Positions 17,749-26,157 of a stretch of DNA of 64,000 bases are shown here, one piece after another. The notes below the pieces were generated by a model. The model ran no database searches. It saw only the letters and a list, made by a program, of their open reading frames with translations, and had not been told where the DNA came from. The translations under genes were made by a program, and so were the position numbers. The first letter of the stretch is position 1. The number at the start of each line of letters is the position of its first letter. Source of the stretch: Sediminicola sp037203765 (GTDB lineage: Bacteria > Bacteroidota > Bacteroidia > Flavobacteriales > Flavobacteriaceae); the NCBI RefSeq assembly GCF_037203765.1, contig NZ_JBBCAS010000002.1:434001-498000 (forward strand). Reading direction: 5' to 3'.

Positions 17749-19377
17749 CTAAACGGTAACCGCATACATTTTATCTCGCTGTTCCTTAATGGATTTATCG
17801 GACATGTACTCATCAAATGTAAGGTACCTGTCTATATTGCCATTAGGGGTCAATTCCACAATCCTATTGGCCACAGTTTCTGCAAACTCGTGATCATGGG
17901 TCGTTAACATGACCGTACCCTTAAAGTTCTTCAGGGAATTGTTGAATGCGGTTATACTTTCCAGATCTAAGTGGTTGGTAGGCTCATCCAACATAAGGAC
18001 ATTCGCCCTTATCATCATCATCCTACTCAACATGCACCTTACTTTTTCGCCCCCTGACAAAACGGTACATTTTTTTAGGGCCTCTTCACCACTAAAAAGC
18101 ATTTTGCCCAAGAATCCTCTAATATAGACTTCTTCCCTCTCTTCTTCCGTTTTTGCCCATTGGCGCAACCAATCCACCAAATTGATATTGTCCGTAAAGA
18201 AATCGGAGTTATCCGCAGGAAGATACGATTGATTGGTGGTTACTCCCCATTGGAAGGTCCCACTATCGGCCTTTCTATTATTGTTTATAATTTCATAGAA
18301 CGCTGTGGTAGCCCTTGAGTCCCTGGAAATTACCGCTACCTTATCCCCTTTTGCCAAATTAAGGTTGACATCTTTGAACAATATATCTCCATCTTCAGAG
18401 GTGGCGGATAATTTTTCAATATTCAAGATCTGATCTCCTGCTTCACGCTCACGATCGAAAATTATAGCAGGATATCTTCTGCTGGATGGTTTAATATCAT
18501 CGATCTTCAACTTGGAAAGCATTTTCTTTCTGGAAGTTGCTTGCTTACTTTTTGCCACGTTGGCACTGAAACGCATGATGAATTCCTGCAGCTCTTTCGC
18601 TTTCTCCTCGGCTTTTTTGTTCTGTTGTGCCCTTTGCCTCGCAGCTAGTTGGCTACTTTCGTACCAGAAGGTGTAGTTTCCTGAATAAAGATTTAATTTT
18701 CCAAAATCGATATCTGCGATATTGGTACATACGGCATCCAAAAAGTGACGGTCGTGAGAAACTACAATAACTGTATTTTCATAATCTGCAAGAAAATTCT
18801 CCAACCAACTAATGGTCTCGTAATCCAAATCGTTTGTTGGCTCATCCATGATCAATACATCAGGGTTGCCAAAAAGTGCTTGGGCCAATAACACCCTTAC
18901 CTTTAATTTGGAGTCCATATCGGCCATCAACGTATAATGTAAATCCTCCGATATGCCCAAATTGGACAAAAGGGCTGCAGCATCACTTTCGGCGTTCCAT
19001 CCGTTCATTTCTTCGAACTGCACCTGTAACTCCCCTATTCTATCTGCATTTTTATCATCGTAATCTGCATAAAGGGCATCCATTTCTTTCTTAATGGCCG
19101 CCAAGGGCTTGTTGCCCATGACCACCGTTTCCAACACTGGAAGTGCATCAAAAGCATTATGGTCCTGTTCCAAAATGGACATCCTTTTGCCCGGTTCCAA
19201 ATGAACACGTCCAGAGGTCGGATCAATTTGACCAGAAAGAATTCGCAAAAAAGTTGACTTTCCAGCACCATTGGCACCGATGACTCCATAGCAGTTTCCT
19301 TGAGTGAAGCTCACATTAACATCATCAAAAAGCACTCTTTTCCCAAATTGTACTGATAGATTGGATACAGATAACAT
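17749..19377 (-). CDS. ABC-F ATPase, YbiT-like, with one degenerate composite site
   Basis: A 542-residue soluble protein with two fused nucleotide-binding domains and no membrane segment, the hallmark of ABC-F translation factors that act at the ribosomal E site. NBD1 has an intact Walker A (GANGAGKST, near residue 36) and Walker B LIMDEPTNDLD, but the ABC signature is replaced by SKLKVRVLLAQAL, as in the YbiT group. The inter-domain linker (about 240-305) is charged and helical. NBD2 has an intact signature (LSGGEKVR) and Walker B (LMLDEPTNHLD), but its Walker A reads AVISRDSRATTAFYEI, without the GxxGxGKS loop. So the composite site formed by NBD1 Walker A and NBD2 signature is intact and the other is doubly degenerate. 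Confidence 0.95.
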   Translation of the reverse strand: MLSVSNLSVQFGKRVLFDDVNVSFTQGNCYGVIGANGAGKSTFLRILSGQIDPTSGRVHLEPGKRMSILEQDHNAFDALPVLETVVMGNKPLAAIKKEMDALYADYDDKNADRIGELQVQFEEMNGWNAESDAAALLSNLGISEDLHYTLMADMDSKLKVRVLLAQALFGNPDVLIMDEPTNDLDYETISWLENFLADYENTVIVVSHDRHFLDAVCTNIADIDFGKLNLYSGNYTFWYESSQLAARQRAQQNKKAEEKAKELQEFIMRFSANVAKSKQATSRKKMLSKLKIDDIKPSSRRYPAIIFDREREAGDQILNIEKLSATSEDGDILFKDVNLNLAKGDKVAVISRDSRATTAFYEIINNNRKADSGTFQWGVTTNQSYLPADNSDFFTDNINLVDWLRQWAKTEEEREEVYIRGFLGKMLFSGEEALKKCTVLSGGEKVRCMLSRMMMIRANVLMLDEPTNHLDLESITAFNNSLKNFKGTVMLTTHDHEFAETVANRIVELTPNGNIDRYLTFDEYMSDKSIKEQRDKMYAVTV

Positions 19378-19400
19378 ATATCTTGTTTTTAAATTTCGTG

Positions 19401-19432
19401 CAAAAATAGTGAAAATATAAGAGGTATTCCAA
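19401..19432 (-). promoter_or_regulatory. Promoter of the ABC-F gene
   Basis: On the minus strand TTG (19430-19432) is followed after 21 bp by TATTTTTG (19401-19408), a full match to the Bacteroidota consensus. The start of transcription would be near 19395, about 18 nt before the ATG. Confidence 0.65.
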
Positions 19433-19548
19433 TATCTTACCCGCCCTTATTGCGATTGAAAGCGCAGGCTTAAATTTTTAACTTGCAATTAACAACATTT
19501 CGCCCTGCTCTTTAGTAGTTTTGAGAACACTAAGGATGGTATGCCTAT

Positions 19549-20931
19549 ATGAGAAAAATTACTTTTTATCTTTTTGCATTTATATTGGTAGGTTGTCAGG
19601 TGGACAAGAAAAGTATACAGTCGGCCTTCTTCTCCGGCGAAATTGTCAACCCGACAAACAACTATGTGGTTTTATACAAAGATGAAATTGTCATAGATTC
19701 TGCCAAGTTGGATGAGAACAATAGGTTTACCTTAAGGTTGGATCAAGTAGACGAAGGTCTTTACCATTTTGACCACCATCCTGAGCTGCAATATGTATAT
19801 CTGGAGAAAGGTGACAGTTTGATGATTCGCCTTAATACCTCGGATTTTGATGAATCGTTGGTATTCTCCGGAACAGGGGAAGTAATCAATAACTTCCTGT
19901 TGGAAATGTTCCTCACCTACGAGGAGGAAGAGCCGTTGATCAATGAATTTTATGAACTTGAGCCAGAGGCTTTTAGCAAAAAAATTGATTCTTTAAGGCA
20001 ATCAAAGTTCCTATTATTGAAAGAATTGGAAAACGATATGCCCTTGTCCGACAAGGCCCTGGAAATAGCTAAGGCCAATATTGACTACACCTACTATGCC
20101 TACTATGAGAAATATCCTTTTAAGCACAGAAGAAAATTAGGTGAAAAATCCATCCATGAGCTTTCAAGCAACTTTTATGGGTATAGAAAGAACATAAATT
20201 ACAACAATACAAATCTCACCTATTTCAGACCCTATTACAATTACATGATCTACAATATTGGCAATATGTCCTATATGGATTGTGCCGAAGAATGTAAAAA
20301 AGGGGAGAATAAAATAAAAAATCAGCTTCATTACAACCTTCACAAATTAAAGTTGATAGACAGCCTGGTAAAAGAAAATAGCCTTAGGGACAATCTTTTC
20401 CGCAATGTGGCCATGGACTATTTATTGAAGGTCCATGACAATGAAGAGAACAACAACCTGTTCATCAACGATTTCCATAAAAGATCCGGAAATAACAAGC
20501 ATATAGCGGAAATCGACGGCCTATATACAGGTATTCAGAATATCCAGCCAGGCAATAAAATTCCTGATCTGGAACTTTGGAACACCAATGGGGAGAAGGT
20601 ATCTTTAAGGGAAGTGACCGGCAATAAAAACATAGTGCTATATTTTTGGACGGGAACCCAAAAAAGGCAGTTTGAAAATATAAATAAAAGGGTACAGGAG
20701 CTTCAAGCCAAGAATAAGGATGTCATTTATATAGGCATCAATTACAAAACAGAACAGCCCCAGTGGACTAGTATCGTTGAAAAATATGAATTGGATAAGG
20801 ACAACCAATTTCGATCCGATAATTTTGAAGAACTCACTAATTCCCTGATCATCTATCCTACCAACAAATGCATTCTCATGAAGGATGGGGTTATCGTCAA
20901 TGCGTTTGAAAATTTATATTCCATTAATTAG
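19549..20931 (+). CDS. Thioredoxin-fold lipoprotein lacking the CXXC site
   Basis: A 460-residue lipoprotein with a lipobox at ILVGCQ (Cys16). Residues about 25-110 resemble the DUF4369-type beta domain that precedes TlpA-like domains in Bacteroidota (FFSGEIVNPTNNYVVLYKD, VYLEKGDSLMIRL). A helical middle follows (about 120-330). The C-terminal domain (about 335-455) keeps the redoxin pattern PDLELWNTNGEKVSLREVTG and NIVLYFWTGTQKRQFENI, but where FWxxxCxxC is expected it has Gln at both Cys positions. It is therefore unlikely to be a thiol oxidoreductase. Monocistronic, with its own terminator. Function unknown. Confidence 0.88.
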   Translation: MRKITFYLFAFILVGCQVDKKSIQSAFFSGEIVNPTNNYVVLYKDEIVIDSAKLDENNRFTLRLDQVDEGLYHFDHHPELQYVYLEKGDSLMIRLNTSDFDESLVFSGTGEVINNFLLEMFLTYEEEEPLINEFYELEPEAFSKKIDSLRQSKFLLLKELENDMPLSDKALEIAKANIDYTYYAYYEKYPFKHRRKLGEKSIHELSSNFYGYRKNINYNNTNLTYFRPYYNYMIYNIGNMSYMDCAEECKKGENKIKNQLHYNLHKLKLIDSLVKENSLRDNLFRNVAMDYLLKVHDNEENNNLFINDFHKRSGNNKHIAEIDGLYTGIQNIQPGNKIPDLELWNTNGEKVSLREVTGNKNIVLYFWTGTQKRQFENINKRVQELQAKNKDVIYIGINYKTEQPQWTSIVEKYELDKDNQFRSDNFEELTNSLIIYPTNKCILMKDGVIVNAFENLYSIN

Positions 20932-20947
20932 AATATATCTTTGAATT

Positions 20948-20982
20948 AAAAAGCCCTGTAGGAGTAACCTACAGGGCTTTTT
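20948..20982. terminator. Bidirectional terminator before transaldolase
   Basis: AAAAAGCCCTGTAGG (20948-20962) pairs perfectly with CCTACAGGGCTTTTT (20968-20982) around AGTAA. It sits between two convergent genes. Confidence 0.92.
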
Positions 20983-21004
20983 AAATTATAAACTCCACTA
21001 TTTA

Positions 21005-21658
21005 TTAGTTTCCTTTCTTGTAATCCTCCAAGAATTTCGCAAGTCCTATATCGGTCAATGGATGCTTTAAAAGTCCTTCAATGGCAGATAATGGTCCGGT
21101 CATGACATCAGCTCCCAATTTGGCACAGTCTATCACATGCATGGTATGTCTAACAGATGCCGCCAATATTTCCGTATCAAAACCATAGTTGTCATATATA
21201 AGTCGGATTTCCGAAATAAGGTTCAAACCATCGGTTGAGATATCATCCAATCTTCCTATGAACGGTGATACATAGGTAGCACCAGCCTTAGCAGCCAACA
21301 AGGCTTGACCCGCTGAAAATACCAGTGTACAGTTGGTTCGGATACCTTTGTCGGAAAAATACTTGATCGCTTTAACACCATCCTTGATCATTGGAACTTT
21401 AACCACAATTTGTTCGTGCAATTCTGCCAATTCTTCACCTTCGGCGATCATTTCATCAAAAGTTGTCGCAATAACCTCTGCAGAAACATCACCATCCACG
21501 ATATTACAAATATCCACGTAGTGCTTTAATATATTATTCCTACCGGTTATTCCCTCTTTGGCCATAAGTGAAGGATTTGTGGTAACTCCATCCAATACCC
21601 CTAATTCTTGGGCTTCTTTTATTTGTTGCAGATTTGCTGTGTCTATGAAAAACTTCAT
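21005..21658 (-). CDS. Transaldolase / fructose-6-phosphate aldolase, short form
   Basis: A 217-residue single-domain TIM-barrel enzyme of the TalC/MipB group in the non-oxidative pentose phosphate pathway. The N-terminus MKFFIDTANLQQIKEAQELG and the VTTNPSLMAKEG motif are diagnostic. The Schiff-base lysine is expected in the strand IVVKVPM, and SAGQALLAAKAGATYVSPFIGRLDD carries the phosphate-binding Arg. Most bacterial enzymes of this length annotated as transaldolase do act as such; aldolase activity on dihydroxyacetone cannot be excluded from sequence. Single gene, followed by a terminator. Confidence 0.95.
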   Translation of the reverse strand: MKFFIDTANLQQIKEAQELGVLDGVTTNPSLMAKEGITGRNNILKHYVDICNIVDGDVSAEVIATTFDEMIAEGEELAELHEQIVVKVPMIKDGVKAIKYFSDKGIRTNCTLVFSAGQALLAAKAGATYVSPFIGRLDDISTDGLNLISEIRLIYDNYGFDTEILAASVRHTMHVIDCAKLGADVMTGPLSAIEGLLKHPLTDIGLAKFLEDYKKGN

Positions 21659-21737
21659 ATTGCTGAATTGATTTTAAAGGTTAGTAATAAAGGAGCAAGA
21701 TATTTGATTATGGGCTCCTTTTCAATTTATTACAAAA

Positions 21738-22547
21738 TTACAACTTATAATGGTTCAGAAGTAGTTTCTCGTACTGTTTGTCCGGTAAAATTTTCTTTAA
21801 AAAGAGTGAAAATTTTTGCATAAAGGCGCCTACCTTATAATGTATTTTTGGACGGTCTGTCCGTATGATGGCAAACACCGCTTCAGCTACACAGATAGGA
21901 TCTTTCCCATCATTCACATGATCGTTTATCATTTTCAGCGTATTGCCATAGGGTACTTTGTAAGGGGATTTGGGTTCCACTGGGGCATGGTACCGTCCCG
22001 AGGCTATATTGGTAGCAAAATCGCCCGGAGCCAGATTCGTAATGTGTACCCCAAAATCTTTGGTCTCCATTCGCATGGCTTCTGTAACCAGTTCCAGGGC
22101 CCCTTTGGTTGCCGAATAAATACCCCGATATGGTAGTCCCATATAGCCCGCGATGGAAGTAATATTAATTATTAAACCTGAGTGCTGCTGCCTCATTGCT
22201 GGCAAAACGGCTTTCATCATATGAATTGGGCCATGAAAATTGGTATTGAACGCTTTTTGTATTTCTTCATGAGGAGTCTCCTCTATAGGTCCTGTAATGC
22301 CAATCCCTGCATTGTTGATCAATACATCCAATCTTCCCTCCTTTTCAAGAAGTTTTTGAATAGCCTCCGAAATGGATTCAGGGACACTGACATCCAACTC
22401 CAACAAACTAAAATGATCAAAGTCCGGATATTTGCCCAAACTCCTGGTAGTACCATATACCTTGTATCCTTTTGAGGACAAAAATATTCCTATAGATTTT
22501 CCTATACCGGAAGAACCTCCTGTGATCAAAACAACCTTACTTTCCAT
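21738..22547 (-). CDS. Short-chain dehydrogenase/reductase
   Basis: A 269-residue NAD(P)-dependent oxidoreductase with a Rossmann fold. The cofactor loop VLITGGSSGIGKSIG begins at residue 6, NNAGIG is at about 83, the catalytic Ser lies in INITSIAGYMG and the YxxxK pair in YRGIYSATKGALE. The ATG at 22547 is preferred over one at 22577 because the fold starts directly there. The C-terminal 40 residues (KVGAFMQKFSLFLKKILPDK) are hydrophobic-basic, as in the group that acts on steroid- or lipid-like substrates, so a membrane-associated substrate is possible. The substrate is not predictable. It lies downstream of ffs on the same strand. Confidence 0.93.
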   Translation of the reverse strand: MESKVVLITGGSSGIGKSIGIFLSSKGYKVYGTTRSLGKYPDFDHFSLLELDVSVPESISEAIQKLLEKEGRLDVLINNAGIGITGPIEETPHEEIQKAFNTNFHGPIHMMKAVLPAMRQQHSGLIINITSIAGYMGLPYRGIYSATKGALELVTEAMRMETKDFGVHITNLAPGDFATNIASGRYHAPVEPKSPYKVPYGNTLKMINDHVNDGKDPICVAEAVFAIIRTDRPKIHYKVGAFMQKFSLFLKKILPDKQYEKLLLNHYKL

Positions 22548-22653
22548 AACTCCTAAAAATTGGGTACAAAATAACAAATAAAAAAAGAGATGGGAAGGCT
22601 TTCAGGTGGGTGGAAGTGAAGTAAAATCTGTTCTAAAACGAAAGTATTGGGTA

Positions 22654-22756
22654 CAAAAAAAGGCAAGCTACCTACATCGCACTGCTACAACCGCATACCC
22701 TTGCTGTGTTCCCACCCTGGGGGATTCTGCAGGAGCTAGTCGTGTAGGACTTGCCG
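22654..22756 (-). ncRNA. ffs: Signal recognition particle RNA (4.5S-like, small bacterial type)
   Basis: On the minus strand the transcript folds into one long rod closed by GGCAAG (22750-22755) and CTTGCC (22662-22667). The apical part carries the Ffh-binding signature CAGGGTGGGAACACAGCAAG (symmetric internal loop with GGAA-type tetraloop region) followed by GGTA, as in SRP RNAs with the GGGAAC variant. The length of about 95-100 nt fits the small bacterial class without an Alu domain. A perfect promoter lies immediately upstream, and the closing stem is followed by a T-run, so the RNA's own stem acts as its terminator. Confidence 0.93.
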
Positions 22757-22760
22757 ACTG

Positions 22761-22790
22761 CAAATATACAACCTTTTAATTTTTTCACAA
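22761..22790 (-). promoter_or_regulatory. Promoter of ffs
   Basis: On the minus strand TTG (22788-22790), a 19-bp spacer and TATATTTG (22761-22768) match the Bacteroidota consensus at every defined base. Transcription should start about 5 nt downstream, at the first base of the SRP RNA stem, which fixes the 5' end of that RNA. The remaining 22800-22998 stretch holds only a short TTGCCTTGGCAA palindrome. Confidence 0.8.
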
Positions 22791-22998
22791 TCTTTTTACA
22801 GTCTTAATTTAATTAAATACCTTGCCTTGGCAACCTGCATTTCTACTTGTTTTTATAGTTGATTGGCATAGAGAATGTTGGGATGGTATCGCAAAATACA
22901 AACACCAAAAAAAGATTAGCTCATTGGGGCGAAAAAATGAATCATAGGATTATGCTAGCTAAATAAACCACCAAGGACTAACACCTAAAAACTCAAAA

Positions 22999-24045
22999 AT
23001 GAAAACCCTTAAGTATTTAGTAATAACATCATTTACCGTGGCATTCCTCTCTTGTGGCGGAGGGAATTCTGCAACATCAAAACTTTTCAATATTCAGTTG
23101 GAGGGAAACAAAACGGAATTCAATCAAAACCAGACAATCAGTATCGAACTGGGAAATCCAAAACAGAAGACCATAAACTCAGTATCGTATAGCATTGATG
23201 GAATGGCATTGAACCCTACGGATGGAAAAATCACCTTAAACGTGCCAACGTTGGGCAATAAGTCCGTCGTGGCAAACGTAGTATATGATGACGGGACGGT
23301 AGAAATAACAAAGAAAATTAAAATACTTGCTGCCAATCCCCCTGAAATCTACACCTATGAAATTCTAAATGAATATCCCCATGATATAAACGCTTATACG
23401 CAAGGGTTGGAATTTCACAATGACACCCTATATGAGAGCACAGGAAGACGGGGGCAATCCTCTTTGCGAAAAGTAGACTACAAAACGGGAACCGTTTTAA
23501 AACAAATTGACCTGGATAAAACTTATTTTGGAGAAGGAATTACCATCTTAAAAGATAAAATTTATCAATTGACATGGCAAAGTGGAATGGGTTTTATATA
23601 TAGCTTGGATACTTTTGAAAAAATAGACACATTTACCTATGACCAAAGTAGGGAGGGCTGGGGATTGTGCAACAATGGAACAAAATTATTGAAAAGCGAC
23701 GGTTCTGAAAAAATTTGGAATCTTAATCCAGAGACCTTAAAAGAAGAAGGTTATATAGAAACGGTGACCAATAAGTCCATTTTCAACAAAACCAATGAAT
23801 TGGAATACGTGGACGGAAAAATATACGCCAACGTTTATCTAAAGGAAAGCATGATGATTATTGATGCTAAAAGTGGCGCCATAGAAGGCGTGGTTAATTT
23901 TGGTGGATTAAAAGAAAAAGTGAAACAGCATGGTGATCTGGATGTGTTGAACGGTGTAGCTTATCATCCCGTAAGAAAATCGTTTTTTGTAACCGGCAAA
24001 AATTGGGACAAGCTTTTTGAGGTTAACATAATTAAAAAACAATAA
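22999..24045 (+). CDS. Glutaminyl-peptide cyclotransferase, lipoprotein
   Basis: Converts N-terminal Gln of exported peptides to pyroglutamate. The 348-residue protein has a lipobox at AFLSCGGG (Cys19), so it should sit on the envelope facing the periplasm. Residues about 22-110 form an Ig-like beta domain. Residues about 115-345 are a five-bladed propeller of the plant/bacterial glutamine cyclotransferase family, with the signatures PHDINAYTQGLEF, ESTGRRGQSSLRKVD, LTWQSGMGFIYS, GWGLCNNGTKLLKSDGS, NELEYVDGKIYANVY and LNGVAYHPVRKSFFVTGKNWDKL. Its stop overlaps the thioesterase ATG. Many exported proteins of Bacteroidota start with Gln after signal cleavage, which gives plausible substrates. 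Confidence 0.92.
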   Translation: MKTLKYLVITSFTVAFLSCGGGNSATSKLFNIQLEGNKTEFNQNQTISIELGNPKQKTINSVSYSIDGMALNPTDGKITLNVPTLGNKSVVANVVYDDGTVEITKKIKILAANPPEIYTYEILNEYPHDINAYTQGLEFHNDTLYESTGRRGQSSLRKVDYKTGTVLKQIDLDKTYFGEGITILKDKIYQLTWQSGMGFIYSLDTFEKIDTFTYDQSREGWGLCNNGTKLLKSDGSEKIWNLNPETLKEEGYIETVTNKSIFNKTNELEYVDGKIYANVYLKESMMIIDAKSGAIEGVVNFGGLKEKVKQHGDLDVLNGVAYHPVRKSFFVTGKNWDKLFEVNIIKKQ

Positions 24046-24434
24046 TGACCCCATTTGAAAAAGACATACAGGTACAAGCGGAGGATTTGGATGATTTAAA
24101 CCATGTCAACAACGTCCGATATGTGCAGTGGATCCAGGATATCTCCAAGGAACATTGGCAAAAAAAAGCACCTGCAACTTTAAAAGAAGAGGTTATTTGG
24201 GTAGTATTGAACCATAATATTACCTATAAGAGTGCGGCCAAATTGAACGACCATATTAAAATAAAGACCCATATTGCCAAAACAAAAGGGGCCATTTCTA
24301 CGCGTATTGTGGAAATGTTCGATGCCGGTACCAATTTGCCCATTGTATATGCAAAGACGGAATGGGTCATGTTGAATGCAGTCACCTACAAACCCATGCG
24401 GGTTTCTGAAGAAATCCAGAATATATTTACATAA
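24045..24434 (+). CDS. Acyl-CoA thioesterase, hotdog fold (4HBT type)
   Basis: A 129-residue hotdog protein. The N-terminal motif VQAEDLDDLNHVNNVRYVQW contains the catalytic Asp and the HVNN turn typical of 4-hydroxybenzoyl-CoA-type thioesterases. It should hydrolyse a cytoplasmic acyl-CoA; chain length is not predictable. ATG overlaps the stop of the cyclotransferase gene (TAATG), and the lipoprotein gene follows 18 bp later, so all three are one operon. Confidence 0.93.
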   Translation: MTPFEKDIQVQAEDLDDLNHVNNVRYVQWIQDISKEHWQKKAPATLKEEVIWVVLNHNITYKSAAKLNDHIKIKTHIAKTKGAISTRIVEMFDAGTNLPIVYAKTEWVMLNAVTYKPMRVSEEIQNIFT

Positions 24435-24452
24435 ACCAATCTTGAGGAAGCT

Positions 24453-26000
24453 ATGTTCAAAATTCAAGGAATTCGTACGGCATTTCTACTGCTGCTAATT
24501 CCAATGTTATGGAGTTCCTGCAGAAAGGATTTTGATTACGCCCCAAGTATGGGAAACCTTCAATTCTCAAAGGACACAGTTTACCTAGACACCGTATTCT
24601 CTGCAATTTCAAGCAGCACTTACACCTTAAAGGTATTCAACAAAAGCAAAAAAGATCTCAAAATCCCCAATATTAGGCTCAAAAAGGGAGAAAACAGTAG
24701 CTACAGGCTCAATGTAGACGGAGTAGCTGGCAATACTTTTGTTGATATCCCAATTTTGGCCAAGGATAGTCTGTATATTTTCATTGAAAATACACTGGAC
24801 ATAAGTGATGGGGCACAAAAGGACTTTTTAAGCACGGATGCTATATTATTTGATTCGGGAGCTTATGAGCAACAAGTGGAGCTCGTGACCTTGATCAGGG
24901 ATGCAACATTTTTATATCCCGAAAAATTTGATCAAGGTTCAACGGAATCTTTTGTGCTTCCTTCCGAAGAGAATGCCCCTTCCTCCATGCAGGCCTATCA
25001 GCTTCCGGATAATCTCTTACAATTTACCAATGATAGGCCCTATGTGATCTATGGGTATATCCTTATTGGACCGGATAAAACCTTGGTCATGGAAGCCGGT
25101 ACCAGAGTATTTCTACACAAAAATTCTGGAATAATTATAGGAAAGCGAGCCCATTTAAGAGTCAATGGTGTTTTGAGCGAAAATTCCGATCTGTTGGAAA
25201 ACGAGGTTATCCTTGAAGGAGACCGATTGGAACCCACGTTTGCCGAAATTCCGGGTCAGTGGGGAACTTTATGGCTTACTTCAGATAGCAAAGGTGCCGA
25301 TATTAACTATTTGACCATAAGAAATGCCACCAATGGTATGTTGGTTGATGGGACGAACACAGCCAACACCCCTACCCTTACCATTAAAAACTCCCAAATA
25401 TATAACAGTTCCAATTCCAATCTTTGGGCAAGAACGGGATCCATCAAAGGAGAGAACTTGGTTTTGGGAAATTCTGGAATTTCTTCCTTAAAATGTGAGC
25501 TTGGCGGGTCTTATCATTTTGTTCATTGTACCATGGCCAATTATTTTAGTTACGGATTTAGATCGGGTCCTGCCGTACACTTATCCAATTTTCTGACTTC
25601 AGATCAAGGGGAAGTGTTTAGAAAGGATTTGAAAGAAGCCTCATTTGATAATTGTATTGTAACGGGCAGTGGCTCTGGTGAATTGGACTTAAGGTCCATG
25701 GACAGCGCACTCTTTAATTTTTATTTCAATCATTCTCTTATTACCTCCAACACCACTGTGACCAACCAAGATAATCCCTACTATAATTTTGACAATGAAA
25801 TCTTCTACAACAACATTATTTTAAATCTGGACCCAAACTTCAAGGACAGGTCAAAAAACGATTTTAGGATTGGATCGATGTCTTCGGGAATCAATAAGGC
25901 AGACCGCAATAAGGCTGTTTTGGTACCCTTGGATTTAATGGGTTTTGATAGGACAGATAGTCCCGATATAGGTGCATACCAATTTATATCAGAAAATTAA
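24453..26000 (+). CDS. Lipoprotein with C-terminal parallel beta-helix
   Basis: A 515-residue lipoprotein with lipobox MLWSSC (Cys23). Residues about 40-170 look like an Ig-like domain (DTVFSAISSSTYTLKVFNKSKKDL). From about 215 to 490 short strands with regular Asn and Gly turns (GIIIGKRAHLRVNG, INYLTIRNATNGMLVDG, PTLTIKNSQIYNS, ASFDNCIVTGSG) indicate a right-handed parallel beta-helix of the pectate-lyase-like type. The ending MGFDRTDSPDIGAYQF is the tail often seen in such secreted Bacteroidota proteins. No polysaccharide lyase residues are evident. Last gene of a three-gene operon; function unknown. Confidence 0.85.
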   Translation: MFKIQGIRTAFLLLLIPMLWSSCRKDFDYAPSMGNLQFSKDTVYLDTVFSAISSSTYTLKVFNKSKKDLKIPNIRLKKGENSSYRLNVDGVAGNTFVDIPILAKDSLYIFIENTLDISDGAQKDFLSTDAILFDSGAYEQQVELVTLIRDATFLYPEKFDQGSTESFVLPSEENAPSSMQAYQLPDNLLQFTNDRPYVIYGYILIGPDKTLVMEAGTRVFLHKNSGIIIGKRAHLRVNGVLSENSDLLENEVILEGDRLEPTFAEIPGQWGTLWLTSDSKGADINYLTIRNATNGMLVDGTNTANTPTLTIKNSQIYNSSNSNLWARTGSIKGENLVLGNSGISSLKCELGGSYHFVHCTMANYFSYGFRSGPAVHLSNFLTSDQGEVFRKDLKEASFDNCIVTGSGSGELDLRSMDSALFNFYFNHSLITSNTTVTNQDNPYYNFDNEIFYNNIILNLDPNFKDRSKNDFRIGSMSSGINKADRNKAVLVPLDLMGFDRTDSPDIGAYQFISEN

Positions 26001-26081
26001 ACAGGTTACTTACAAGCCGTTCATCTAAAAAGAAATGTTTTTCTTTTAGAGACACTTCATATACAATATATTAGACAGGAA

Positions 26082-26141
26082 AACCATAGATATTCTATGG
26101 TTAAAATATAATCACTCCTCGGTACTTCGTTGTACTTTGTA
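26082..26141 (+). repeat. Inverted and tandem repeats before the LytTR gene
   Basis: AACCATAG (26082-26089) and CTATGGTT (26095-26102) form a perfect 8-bp inverted repeat with a 5-bp spacer. It may end the upstream operon or be an operator, since it lacks a T-run. At 26122-26141 the 10-bp units GTACTTCGTT and GTACTTTGTA stand in tandem, followed by CCC, right before the start codon. LytTR proteins bind direct repeats, so this could be an autoregulatory site, although 10-bp spacing is shorter than usual for that family. Confidence 0.4.
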
Positions 26142-26157
26142 CCCAAATATATTGTCT

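Noticed and set aside
22662..22755. Riboswitch or tRNA reading of the structured RNA
   Set aside because: There is no tRNA cloverleaf or CCA, and no gene follows directly in sense orientation; the GGGAACACAGCAAGGGTA signature fits SRP RNA.
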